A stretch of 64,000 nucleotides of DNA from Trachythela sp. YZ-2020 (Eukaryota > Cnidaria > Anthozoa > Malacalcyonacea > Clavulariidae), in contig JADLSH010000076.1 in assembly GCA_016169945.1 (NCBI GenBank), positions 2,175,001-2,239,000 on the forward strand. Reading direction: 5' to 3'. The stretch's first letter is position 1; each line of letters begins with the position of its first letter. The notes beneath the pieces were generated by a model. That model made no database searches, was not told the origin of the DNA, and was given only the letters and a program-made list of their open reading frames with translations. Positions 43,063 through 55,297 of the stretch are shown here, in pieces. Both the position numbers and the translations under genes were made by a program.

Positions 43063-46000
43063 TGTTTATTTATTTTTCGTTTAGGTCAGATCGAATTGGT
43101 GGTTGCAGGTATTCGGATCCTGGAACATGTTTTGGGGACCCTGTCCAGTTGGAACAGCTATTGGGTCTATATTAAGATATTTCTTTATGGTTTGAAGTGA
43201 GGTGTTGGATAATTATAGTGGTTTGATGTATGATGAATGGTTTATTGTTTGATAAATGGTGTAATGTTTGATTCGTGGTGTGAATAATATGAAGATGACA
43301 TAATGAAAATATAGAACAGTAACATATTGAAAATATAAAACAGTAACATAATGAGATTATAGATATTAACTGTGATAAAATGAATTTGTGTGTTGTTTGT
43401 GTAGGCAAAACCCGGGTGCAATCATGTGTGGAATGATGCCAAGGTCTGGGTGAATGCCAGTGTGTTTTTGCCACCCAGACCAAGTCCCATATCGTTTTTT
43501 GTTAAAAACTTGGTTATGTTATCATCAGGTTCCGAGCATAACCGGGACAGCACGTTTCTAACCCGCTAGCAGGTCTTGGAACAACGTGCTTGCATATAAA
43601 TATTGATTTTGGTGGTTTATGAATAAACCATGTGGTCCGCGAAATATGCGTTGATATTTCGTGCGCAAAACATTAATGGAATTGTGTGTGAGAATGGTTT
43701 TATGTAGTGTTGATGATGAGGGTGGTTTATATAAACTATGTGAAGTGTTATATGCGAGACATTTAATAATAAATACGGTGAAAATGAAGTTTACTTACGA
43801 GAAGGATTGAGTTGATTTTCTCTTTGCGTTGACGCGAGCGGAAAGGATTTATCAGTGGGGGGTTGAGAACTTGAGACGGAAGGAAAATTTGAGGGCTGTT
43901 GGTGAATCTGACTAATGATACATGTGGGTTGTGACAGATGGTGTGACGTATGTGTGACCTGTGATCGTGACGGTGGGATCAAGATGTGGACTATGATGAA
44001 AATTGTTGTACGAAGTGGAAGCACGGGTTGACAATGTAGTACGTAATGAGTGAATTGCGGTCTGTGTGGTGAATGTGGATAATGATGTAAGTGGTTTGTG
44101 ACAGATGGCGTGACGCATGTGTGACATGATGGTCGTGACTTTGTTTTGGCTTCTCGCTCTTTGGGAGAATTGTGAATGGCGGACTTGGGTATGGCACATT
44201 GTGTCCAAATTTCAGTCTGGTCAACATACATCTGGTTAGTTTGTCAAGCCATTTTTGTTATGCTTTATTTGCTGAGTTGCTAGATATTGCTAAATAGGGA
44301 ATGAGTGAGTAATGGTTGGTTAAGGCATGTTGCTGATGCTTAGCCTTTTCCTTTGAGTATTGGCCGAGATTGGGGTTTCGATTAAGGTTTGAAATCCAGT
44401 GAGATCAGATGTTGAGGAGGTGTACAGTGGTGAAAATTGTTTTGCGGAGTGGAAGAATCAATTGACAATGTGGTACGAAGTGAGTGTAGTGTGGTCTGTG
44501 ATGGATGGTGGTAAAGCTGAATATCGGTGTTTTGGTGTGTGACAGATGGCGTGACGCATGTGTGACATGATGATTGTGACAGTGGGATCAAGAGGTGGAC
44601 AAAGAGATGAAAATTGTTGTATGAAGTGGAAGCATTGATTGACAAGTAGTACGGAAGGAATGAAGTGTGGTCGGTTTGGCGAATGTGGATAATTATGTAT
44701 GTGGTTTGTGACAGATGGCATGACAATGTGGTACGAAGTGAGTGTAGTGTGGTCTGTGATGGATGGTGGTGAATCTGAATAACGGTGTTTTGGTGTGTGA
44801 CAGATGGCGTGACGCATGTGTGACATGATGATTGTGACAGTGGGATCAAGAGATGGACAAAGAGATGAAAATTGTTGTATGAAGTGGAGGCATTGATTGA
44901 CAATGTAGTCCGGAAGGAATGAAGTGTGGTCTGTGTTGTGAATGTGGATAATTATGTATGTGGTTTGTGACAGATGGCATGACGCATGTGTGACATGATG
45001 TTCGTGACTTTGTTTTGGCTTCTCGCTCTTTGGGAGAATTATGAATGGCGGACTTAGGTATGGCACATTGTGTCCAAGTTTAAGTCTGGTCAACATTCAT
45101 CTGGTTAGTTTGTCAAGCCATTTTTGTTATTAATGGTTTTATTTGCTGAGTTGCTAAATATTGCTAAGTATGAAATGAGTGAGTAATGGTTGGCTATGGC
45201 ATGTTTCTGATTTTATTTCGTGGTGATCTATGTTGTCTACCGTTTATGTAGACTTTTAATAGATCTGTTTTAGACCCACATGGCCACTTTGTGTGTGCCA
45301 GGAGATCTCTTGATGCTTACCCTTTTCCTGCGAATATATCACAATGTTTATTTATTTTCGTTTAGGTCAGATCGAATTGGTGGTTGCAGGTATTCGGATC
45401 CTGGAACATGTTTTGGGGACCCTGTCCAGTTGGAACAGCTATTGGGTCTATATTAAGATATTTCTTTATGGTTTGAAGTGAGGTGTTGGATAATTATAGT
45501 GGTTTGATGTATGATGAATGGTTTATTGTTTGATAAATGGTGTAATGTTTGATTCGTGGTGTGAATAATATGAAGATGACATAATGAAAATATAGAACAG
45601 TAACATATTGAAAATATAAAACAGTAACATAATGAGATTATAGATATTAACTGTGATAAAATGAATTTGTGTGTTGTTTGTGTAGCAAAACCGGGTGCAA
45701 TCATGTGTGGAATGATGCCAAGGTCTGGGTGAATGCCAGTGTGTTTTGCCACCCAGACCAAGTCCCATATCGTTTTTGTTAAAAACTTGGTTATGTTATC
45801 ATCAGGTTCGAGCATAACCGGGACAGCACGTTTCTAACCCGCTGAGGTCTTGGAACAACGTGCTTGCATATAAATATTGATTTTGGTGGTTTATGAATAA
45901 ACCATGTGGTCCCATGCGAAATATCGTTGATATTTCGTGCGCAAAAACATTGTGGAATTGTGTGTGAGAATGGTTTTTATGTAGTGTTGATGATGAGGGT

Positions 46001-46200
46001 GGTTTATATAAACTATGTGAAGTGTTATATGCGAGACATTTAATAATAAATACGGTGAAAATGAAGTTTACTTACGAGAAGGATTGAGTTGATTTTCTCT
46101 TTGCGTTGACGCGAGCGGAAAGGATTTATCAGTGGGGGGTTGAGAACTTGAGACGGAAGGAAAATTTGAGGGCTGTTGGTGAATCTGACTAATGATACAT
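43063..46200 (-). repeat. Satellite cluster, left inverted arm (1.4 units)
   Basis: Reverse complement of 47502-50641 with small indels. It holds one full 2.2-kb unit (43063 to about 45230), a connector (about 45230-45340), and the first 0.86 kb of a second unit cut at 46200. The plus strand here is G/T-rich. Minus-strand frames of up to 212 codons are open only because the strand is C/A-rich; I do not count them as genes. Confidence 0.92.
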
Positions 46201-49200
46201 AGACAACATAGATCACCACGAAATAAAATCAGAAACATGCCATAGCCAACCATTACTCACTCATTTCATACTTAGCAATATTTAGCAACTCAGCAAATAA
46301 AACCATTAATAACAAAAATGGCTTGACAAACTAACCAGATGAATGTTGACCAGACTTAAACTTGGACACAATGTGCCATACCTAAGTCCGCCATTCATAA
46401 TTCTCCCAAAGAGCGAGAAGCCAAAACAAAGTCACGAACATCATGTCACACATGCGTCATGCCATCTGTCACAAACCACATACATAATTATCCACATTCA
46501 CAACACAGACCACACTTCATTCCTTCCGTACTACATTGTCAATCAATGCCTCCACTTCATACAACAATTTTCATCTCTTTGTCCATCTCTTGATCCCACT
46601 GTCACAATCATCATGTCACACATGCGTCACGCCATCTGTCACACACCAAAACACCGTTATTCAGATTCACCACCATCCATCACAGACCACACTACACTCA
46701 CTTCGTACCACATTGTCATGCCATCTGTCACAAACCACATACATAATTATCCACATTCGCCAAACCGACCACTTCATTCCTTCCGTGCTACTTGTCAATC
46801 AATGCTTCCACTTCATACAACAATTTTCATCTCTTTGTCCACCTCTTTATCCCACTGTCACAATCATCATGTCACACATGCGTCACGCCATCTGTCACAC
46901 ACCAAAACACCGATATTCAGCTTTACCACCATCCATCACAGACCACACTACACTCACTTCGTACCACATTGTCAATTGATTCTTCCACTCCATAAAACAA
47001 TTTTCACCACTGTACACCTCCTCAACATCTGATCTCACTGGATTTCAAACCTTAATCGAAACCCCAATCTCGGCCAATACTCAAAGGAAAAGGCTAAGCA
47101 TCAGCAACATGCCTTAACCAACCATTACTCACTCATTCCCTATTTAGCAATATCTAGCAACTCAGCAAATAAAGCATAACAAAAATGGCTTGACAAACTA
47201 ACCAGATGTATGTTGACCAGACTGAAATTTGGACACAATGTGCCATACCCAAGTCCGCCATTCACAATTCTCCCAAAGAGCGAAGCCAAAACAAAGTCAC
47301 GACCATCATCATGTCACATGCGTCACGCCATCTGTCACAAACCACTTACATCATTATCCACATTCACCACACAGACCGCAATTCACTCATTCATTACATT
47401 GTCAACCCGTGCTTCCACTTACAACAATTTTCATCATAGTCCACATCTTGATCCACCGTCACGATCACAGGTCACACACGTCACACCATCTGTCACAACC
47501 CATGTATCATTAGTCAGATTCACCAACAGCCCTCAAATTTTCCTTCCGTCTCAAGTTCTCAACCCCACTGATAAATCCTTTCGCTCGCGTCAACGCAAAG
47601 AGAAAATCAACTCAATCCTTCTCGTAAGTAAACTTCATTTTCACCGTATTTATTATTAAATGTCGCATATAACACTTCACATAGTTTATATAAACCACCC
47701 TCATCATCAACACTACATAAAAACCATTCTCACACAATTCCACAATGTTTTTTGCACGAAATATCAACGCATATTTCGCGCGGACCACATTGTTTATTCA
47801 TAAACCACCAAAATCAATATTTATATGCAAGCACGTTGTTCCAAGACCTGCTAGCGGGTTAGAAACGTGCTGTCCCGGTTATGCTCGGAACCTGATGATA
47901 ACATAACCAAGTTTTTAACAAAAACGATATGGGACTTGGTCTGGGTGGCAAAACACACTGGCATTCACCCAGACCTTGGCATCATTCCACACATGATTGC
48001 ACCGGGTTTTGCCTACACAAACAACACACAAATTCATTTTATCACAGTTAATATCTATAATCTCATTATGTTACTGTTTTATATTTTCAATATGTTACTG
48101 TTCTATATTTTCATTATGTCATCTTCATATTATTCACACCACGAATCAAACATTACACCATTTATCAAACAATAAACCATTCATCATACATCAAACCACT
48201 ATAATTATCCAACACCTCACTTCAAACCATAAAGAAATATCTTAATATAGACCCAATAGCTGTTCCAACTGGACAGGGTCCCCAAAACATGTTCCAGGAT
48301 CCGAATACCTGCAACCACCAATTCGATCTGACCTAAACGAAAAATAAATAAACATTGTGATATATTCGCAGGAAAAGGGTAAGCATCAAGAGATCTCTGG
48401 CACACACAAAGTGGCCATGTGGGTCTAAAACAGATCTATTAAAAGTCTACATAAACGGTAGACAACATAGATCACCACGAAATAAAATCAGAAACATGCC
48501 ATAGCCAACCATTACTCACTCATTTCATACTTAGCAATATTTAGCAACTCAGCAAATAAAACCATTAATAACAAAAATGGCTTGACAAACTAACCAGATG
48601 AATGTTGACCAGACTTAAACTTGGACACAATGTGCCATACCTAAGTCCGCCATTCATAATTCTCCCAAAGCGCGTTTATCCAAAACAAAGTCACGAACAT
48701 CATGTCACACATGCGTCATGCCATCTGTCACAAACCACATACATAATTATCCACATTCACAACACAGACCACACTTCATTCCTTCCGTACTACATTGTCA
48801 ATCAATGCCTCCACTTCATACAACAATTTTCATCTCTTTGTCCATCTCTTGATCCACTGTCACAATCATCATGTCACACATGCGTCACGCCATCTGTCAC
48901 ACACCAAAACACCGTTATTCAGATTCACCACCATCCATCACAGACCACACTACACTCACTTCGTACCACATTGTCATGCCATCTGTCACAAACCACATAC
49001 ATAATTATCCACATTCGCCAAACCGACCACACTTCATTCCTTCCGTACTACTTGTCAATCAATGCTTCCACTTCATACAACAATTTTCATCTCTTTGTCC
49101 ACCTCTTTATCCCACTGTCACAATCATCATGTCACACATGCGTCACGCCATCTGTCACACACCAAAACACCGATATTCAGCTTTACCACCATCCATCACA

Positions 49201-50641
49201 GACCACACTACACTCACTTCGTACCACATTGTCAATTGATTCTTCCACTCCGCAAAACAATTTTCACCACTGTACACCTCCTCAACATCTGATCTCACTG
49301 GATTTCAAACCTTAATCGAAACCCCAATCTCGGCCAATACTCAAAGGAAAAGGCTAAGCATCAGCAACATGCCTTAACCAACCATTACTCACTCATTCCC
49401 TATTTAGCAATATCTAGCAACTCAGCAAATAAAGCATAACAAAAATGGCTTGACAAACTAACCAGATGTATGTTGACCAGACTGAAATTTGGACACAATG
49501 TGCCATACCCAAGTCCGCCATTCACAATTCTCCCAAAGAGCGAGAAGCCAAAACAAAGTCACGACCATCATGTCACACATGCGTCACGCCATCTGTCACA
49601 AACCACTTACATCATTATCCACATTCACCACACAGACCGCAATTCACTCATTACGTACTACATTGTCAACCCGTGCTTCCACTTCGTACAACAATTTTCA
49701 TCATAGTCCACATCTTGATCCCACCGTCACGTCACGATCACAGGTCACACATACGTCACACCATCTGTCACAACCCACATGTATCATTAGTCAGATTCAC
49801 CAACAGCCCTCAAATTTTCCTTCCGTCTCAAGTTCTCAACCCCCCACTGATAAATCCTTTCCGCTCGCGTCAACGCAAAGAGAAAATCAACTCAATCCTT
49901 CTCGTAAGTAAACTTCATTTTCACCGTATTTATTATTAAATGTCTCGCATATAACACTTCACATAGTTTATATAAACCACCCTCATCATCAACACTACAT
50001 AAAACCATTCTCACACACAATTCCACAATGTTTTTGCGCACGAAATATCAACGCATATTTCGCGCGGACCACATGGTTTATTCATAAACCACCAAAATCA
50101 ATATTTATATGCAAGCACGTTGTTCCAAGACCTGCTAGCGGGTTAGAAACGTGCTGTCCCGGTTATGCTCGGAACCTGATGATAACATAACCAAGTTTTT
50201 AACAAAAAACGATATGGGACTTGGTCTGGGTGGCAAAAACACACTGGCATTCACCCAGACCTTGGCATCATTCCACACATGATTGCACCCGGGTTTTGCC
50301 TACACAAACAACACACAAATTCATTTTATCACAGTTAATATCTATAATCTCATTATGTTACTGTTTTATATTTTCAATATGTTACTGTTCTATATTTTCA
50401 TTATGTCATCTTCATATTATTCACACCACGAATCAAACATTACACCATTTATCAAACAATAAACCATTCATCATACATCAAACCACTATAATTATCCAAC
50501 ACCTCACTTCAAACCATAAAGAAATATCTTAATATAGACCCAATAGCTGTTCCAACTGGACAGGGTCCCCAAAACATGTTCCAGGATCCGAATACCTGCA
50601 ACCACCAATTCGATCTGACCTAAACGAAAAATAAATAAACA
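46201..50641 (+). repeat. Satellite cluster, right arm (two tandem 2.2-kb units)
   Basis: Two direct units, about 46201-48459 and 48460-50641. Each holds an A half and a B half that are older duplicates: both start near GGAAAAGG(G/C)TAAGCATCA, pass through AACCATTACTCACTCATT and AAAAATGGCTTGACAAACTA, and continue with blocks of about 130-240 bp around CATGTCACACATGCGTCACG. The unit then has CTTCTCGTAAGTAAAC (donor-like), a hairpin cluster, and ends at CGAAAAATAAATAAACA. Noncoding despite long open frames. Confidence 0.92.
50037..50261 (+). other. Five consecutive hairpins in the satellite unit
   Basis: CGAAATAT/ATATTTCG (50041-50062), GGTTTAT/ATAAACC (50075-50090), GCACGTT/AACGTGC (50115-50154, enclosing a near-palindrome centred on GCTAGC), GGTTATG/CATAACC (50161-50192) and GGTCTGGGTG/CACCCAGACC (50223-50261). 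The same series occurs in the other units (about 47755-47980, and inverted near 43450-43670 and 45720-45945). Confidence 0.8.
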
Positions 50642-52160
50642 TTGTGTTTCCTTGCTTCTCTCTTCGCTTCTTCGTTTTTGTTTCATCAATGCGAGATGTT
50701 CAAGGTGCTGGAGGTAGGCTCGTACAAGATTCTCTGGAACAATGTACTTTGTAGAGCAATTCTTAATTTCTTCTTCATCTGATGATGTCAATGGGTGTTC
50801 GCGCTGTTGAAGTCTTTTCAGAGCTGCTCTGGGTTGGAAATCATCAATAGCACGGATGTTTCCTTCCTCGTCGTGGGCTGGAGTTTGTCTTCCTGGAAGA
50901 TGATTCATAATCTGGGTATGGTCTGGGAACGTAGCCAGTTTACGGACCGCTCCATGTCTCTCAGAAACCACACAGTTTGCCACCAGTAGCTTGGTACATG
51001 CACCTTTCACATACTCCAGATAAAGTTCTCCTCTCTTAAAATGGAGCTGATAGAACTGTTCAAGTTTGCCATAATCTCACTGTGTCAGACTTACTGGAGA
51101 TATATTTGTCCAAATAATCTTTCCAGTCACCAGAGCTTCACCTATTGATGCATTTGTGCACTCTGCCTCATTTTGCCCAGTGTCACCTCTCGGTCTGTGT
51201 GTCCAAATTACTTTGTCGAAACCATGAATGAGTATTGTTTCAGCCATTCTGTACTGGACTGCAATATTGTTGCACTCCAGGTCCAGCATCTGTGAGTTCC
51301 AGCAATCTGTGGGATCCGGAAACTTCATGCAAGTCTGGTCTAGTTGCTCGAAGCTCCTAATCTTCTGATGACCAAACCATGCCAGTACTTCCAACTTGCG
51401 CCTTAGGGCACATGAAGACAAAGCTTTCATCATCACTCATGACATACGCCTCCTTCGTGCCAAGTGATTGGGGTTCCTTTGAAAAAAATTGGTGTCTGGA
51501 AAGAGTTACGTATTCTTCTTCATTGATCCAGTCGTACTTGGGAAGCTTTTTAGCCGCATCAGAATCACTAGGTTGGAATATACCTCCCCTTTTGACGTCT
51601 CGGAAACTGACTGACGTACCCGGACGAACAAAGGCCTTATTGTCTATGCTCTTTATGAAAGCATATTTTCTGTCCTCTTCATCGTAGCCAAAATTTTCAA
51701 TAGCGTTCTTGACATGTGCCCGTTGGTGGTGGGTGAGTTTGGTTTCATTGTCTTCTGTTTTTGGTGGTTTTTTACAGCAGAAAAGTGATTGACCCAAGTG
51801 TCTCCTAGCTTGGACACTGTTCGCTCTCTTTGGCTTGCCACGTTCAAGAACAGTAGACACAGCTCTGAGCAGCCTTTTCCCCTTTTGTACTCTTCTATGG
51901 TTGACAATTTTCAGCATGTCTTTAGCCTTTACTCTGTGATGTAAATACATAACAGTGTCATGTCATCTTCCATGGGCTGTTGACATTCCTTCAATTGCTT
52001 TCAGCAAGAACTCCTCTTCATCCTCGTCAATTGCAGTCGGTCGTCCTGCTCCAAGCTTTCTCCTCTTAGCACCAGGGCTGTGTTTACACAACTCTAATTT
52101 ACACTCGAACGAAACACAACCCGTGGCATTTGCTTCGCACGGGCCCCAAATTTTTGCCAT
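50642..52160 (-). pseudogene. PHD-finger protein relic, copy 2, C-terminus lost
   Basis: Same frames as 25476-27452, but the duplication junction removes the SAP-like and PHD parts: after SEERSKETQ the frame runs into satellite sequence and stops at 50504. The middle part is better kept than in copy 1: 51357-51950 is one 197-codon frame (MYLHHRVKAKDMLKIVNHRR to GMVWSSED), because of an extra T near 51593 and a sense codon where copy 1 has a stop. The TGA at 51963-51965, the frameshift near 51430 and the TGA near 51077 are shared. Confidence 0.72.
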
Positions 52161-52335
52161 CTCTATAGACTATAACCTGGAAATTTACCTCGTTTTAAGC
52201 ATAAATCGTAGCAACGTGGCGTTCGCTTCGCATATAGCAACTCTAAAGTCTGAGACAAAATTAGAGACAAGAGTAGTATATATTAACTTGGTATTTGAAA
52301 TTTTTTATTTATAATTACTATTATATCCTTGTGCC

Positions 52336-52524
52336 ATACAGCTATTTCAATCAAGGTTGTCCCCGAGTCCCGAGCAAAGCGGAAAAGTCGAATACGAGCG
52401 CAGAAGGCTTGCTGGGAATCCCTAAAAAATCCATTAATTTATTAGCAATTTCCAGCAAGCCTTTCGCGTTTGTATTCGACTTTACCGCTTTGCTCGGGGA
52501 CAACCTTAATTGAAATAGCTGTAT
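52336..52524 (+). mobile_element. 189-bp palindromic foldback MITE, copy 2
   Basis: Identical in structure and length to 27628-27816. It was duplicated with the unit rather than inserted separately. Confidence 0.85.
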
Positions 52525-52551
52525 ATCACTTTAAAATGTTCCGTTATCAAT

Positions 52552-54345
52552 TTACGATGATTTGTAAATACTCTTTTTTCGAGATTTCACGAGCGCAAAG
52601 TCATTGATGAGTGAATTTATGTCAAGCTCACAAATAATGTCTTGTTCAGCACTTAGTAATATCAGGTCGTTCAACCGTCTCTGACCCATTGTGGATCTGT
52701 ACGAGTTCTTTATGTAATGCAATATTGAAAACTATCTTTCGCCAGAGCAATTAGATATCATAAGAGAAAGATAAATACGAAGTGGGACTTCTATATTTGG
52801 AAATACTGTTTCTAGTTTGTTTTCTAATATGAGCTTGTACATCCGAACCTCCGGTGATTCTAGTTTCATTGCATCATTGTTTTCGAATTCCATGGTTTGA
52901 TCATGCTCATGCAGCTCATCGTTATCGTTGAATGACATATCTTCATCATCACTTGGAGTTGTAGTAACTGGTGAAGATGGCGCTGAAGAATCCTCAGATG
53001 GTGCGGGCGAGGAAGGGATTTCAGAAAGGACTGGTGCTTCTACAGAGCTTGATGAATCCAAGTATCTCTCGGCAAGCTCGGTTTTCAGGAAGGCAGAGAA
53101 CTGTAATAGCTCGTCTGAAAGACTCGGCTCAAGGTCACCTGGGTAAATTTTACAAAGCCGATTTGCCCTCAGTGTCAGTTTGTCGTCAGGTAGCTCCTTC
53201 ATAGTTCTCAAAAATCCAAACCTTGACGCAACAGTGGCGTATGCTTCCTTACGTTTCTTCAACTCAGCAACCAAATTATCGATAATAACCAAAAACGTTG
53301 CCGTTCGAAACTTATCGGCAGGTGTAAATTCTACTTCCGGAGCTGATCCTGGTTCATCATAACGACAATTCCGCTGGCGATTTCTTTTCATTTCATCTTT
53401 GTAATGTTCGCATCCACCGAGCAATTTTCCTTCAGCCTCGAACTGCTCAAATTTTGGTCTCATATTTTTCACGTACTCTTCCAGGGATTCATAAATAGCA
53501 GCAGCTGAGTTAATGTCTTGATCCGCGGATTGAAGTAATTGGCTGTTACTGTTAAAACGCTTCAAGATACGGTGCCATACCAGAGTAAGTATGCCAGTCT
53601 CCAAACGATCCATATTAGAAGCGTGATTAAAGCCGGTTTTCCACTTGCGAATTTTTTCGCTCGAAGCGGTTATTTCGGTGCGAATAATTTCGCATGAAAA
53701 GTTGTTTCATTTCCACGGCGATCGAAAAAACAATACCGCCAAATATAAAATTCTAAACAAAATGGCGGCATTGAATCGTGAGAAGTTCGCTGTTTATCAA
53801 ATGTAATCGCTGTTTACGTCCCAGAGACATCTATATTTTATTAATTCTTCTATGAAGACTTCCTTATCAAAGTTAACCAACGACTGTTGACGATTTAATT
53901 CATCATTTGTACATGTCTCGGACCTCTCGATGTCTTGTTGAATATCCGCCATTTTGAAAGATGATGAAAGGCAAGATGAAAATTCTGAAATCTGATTGGC
54001 TAGCGACTTCTTTCGCCGCGAAAAAGTAGAAATCATTCGAACTCCTATTTTCGTCGCGAACAGTTTGCAAATTTTATCGCCATATGACAATTACGTAATT
54101 GACAAAACACGCATGCGTAAAGGCGAAAAAAACCGCTTCGCGCGAAAAAATGCGCAAGTGGAAAACCGGCTTAAGAGCTTCTTTTCGAGTGTCTCCTTTC
54201 TGCTCTGGGTCTGCAGCAATCTCTTTCAATCCAGCTTTAATTTATTTGTAGCCCTTGACCACGGCTTTAAACAGCGGCATGCGATGACCAACAAGTGTCT
54301 GACAGATGTTTGACTGTGGGCAAGCCTTTTCAAAAGTAAAGTTAC
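52552..54345 (-). pseudogene. hAT transposase (ZMYM1-like), copy 2
   Basis: Same as 27845-29650: C-terminal half with a TAG at 52732, split by a Harbinger-type element at 53631-54171. Copy 2 lacks one of two GCC/GGC triplets near 54276. Confidence 0.8.
53631..54171 (+). mobile_element. 541-bp Harbinger-type element, copy 2
   Basis: TIR AGCCGGTTTTCCACTTGCG and TAA at 53628-53630 and 54172-54174. Six bases shorter than copy 1 in total through several 1-3-bp differences around CG-containing words (for example 'aatcgtgagaagttcgctg' against 'aatcgtagaagtttacgctg'). The MADF-like start is kept at 53797-53951 (minus strand). Confidence 0.82.
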
Positions 54346-54627
54346 TGTATCATAGTCGAGACTGTGAAGTCCCTTGCTGTCTCCTTCAGAGCCTTCCTCG
54401 TCCAACATGGAAGTAAAATTAACCAAAAACTCTTCCATTCTTGATTTGTCCTTTAATACAACGAAAATTTTAACCTTGAATTCGCCATACTTTTCCTCAT
54501 TTCCAGTCCACTTCACCAGACCGTTCTTATGCTCTGAACAGGCATACTCTGAGCAGAGAGCTCTATATATATCTAGAGTAAGAACTTGGTTGCTAAAAGT
54601 GAAGCCAAAGACAGCGGAAATTGACAT
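54226..54627 (-). CDS. Unrecognised 133-codon frame, copy 2
   Basis: As 29525-29929 with one residue fewer. Only the upstream two thirds are outside the hAT relic. Confidence 0.28.
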   Translation of the reverse strand: MSISAVFGFTFSNQVLTLDIYRALCSEYACSEHKNGLVKWTGNEEKYGEFKVKIFVVLKDKSRMEEFLVNFTSMLDEEGSEGDSKGLHSLDYDTVTLLLKRLAHSQTSVRHLLVIACRCLKPWSRATNKLKLD

Positions 54628-54938
54628 CCGGTGCCAGTCCTTTTCTATTGTTTAATATGTCTGCGCAGTTAACACAAAGCTGCAAGGAGCGTGCCAAAAT
54701 TTCGTGTTTTTAATACTTCGGTTTAAAGAATAATATCATGGTTTTTAATATGAACTGATAACTTGATTAGGGATACGATCGTTAGGGAAAACTGGAATTA
54801 GCTGGGAAAAATGGTAAAAACTGTTTACGACCTTCATAGATTTTTTATCAATTTCCGCCATCTTGGCTTCACTTTACTCATCGGCCGAATGACTGAAGTT
54901 CTTACTCTAGATATATATAGAGCTCACTGACTCTGAGT
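54546..54938 (+). mobile_element. Palindromic element of about 390 bp, copy 2
   Basis: As 29848-30240. The G-rich stretch and the tandem AACTGAACTGTC array (about 55120-55206) follow in the same order as in copy 1. Confidence 0.62.
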
Positions 54939-55297
54939 ACGATATTGGCTCTGCTTGGGTATATATTAATCATTTGTATTCGATCACAAGTGGAGGATTT
55001 TTATAAATTATTTAATTATCAAAACTACAATATTGGGGGTGGGGGAGGGGGGGTATATTATTTTAAAGGGGGTTTCTGAAAACCACCACCCCCTTGCGAT
55101 ATAATTAACGATCGGTCCCTAAAATCTAAAACTGAACTGTCTAAAAATCTAAAACTAAACTGTCAAATACAAAACTGAACTGTCTAAAAATCAGAATTGA
55201 ACTGTGAGCCTTCTGGGCCATCGTAGTATAGCTTTTGTTCTTAATAACAAGCTTTTTTATTGTAGATGGGGAAAAAGAATTTTTCTAGTTTTCAAGT

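Larger units (their letters stand above)
25935..50646 (+). repeat. 24.7-kb directly duplicated unit, copy 1
   Basis: 25935-39320 is nearly identical to 50642-64000 in the same orientation. The offset is 24,707 at the left, drifting to about 24,680 by 38 kb through small indels. The junction at 50642-50646 joins satellite sequence to sequence internal to the PHD gene at a shared TTGTG, found at 25935-25939, 48355-48359 and 50642-50646. The second copy runs past the window. Confidence 0.95.

Noticed and set aside
46343..49939. Long His/Thr/Ser-rich open frames in the satellite (up to 237 codons, both arms)
   Set aside because: They appear in all three frames of the C/A-rich strand, repeat with the satellite, are shifted by indels between units without preserving one frame, and contain no domain.
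50115..50192. A tRNA-like or snRNA gene in the hairpin cluster
   Set aside because: Stems do not assemble into a cloverleaf, and I see no B-box GGTTCGA-type motif or Sm site.
46201..50641. CRISPR-like direct repeats
   Set aside because: Repeats are long, variable in period and nested, with no constant short repeat and unique spacers; the setting is eukaryotic.
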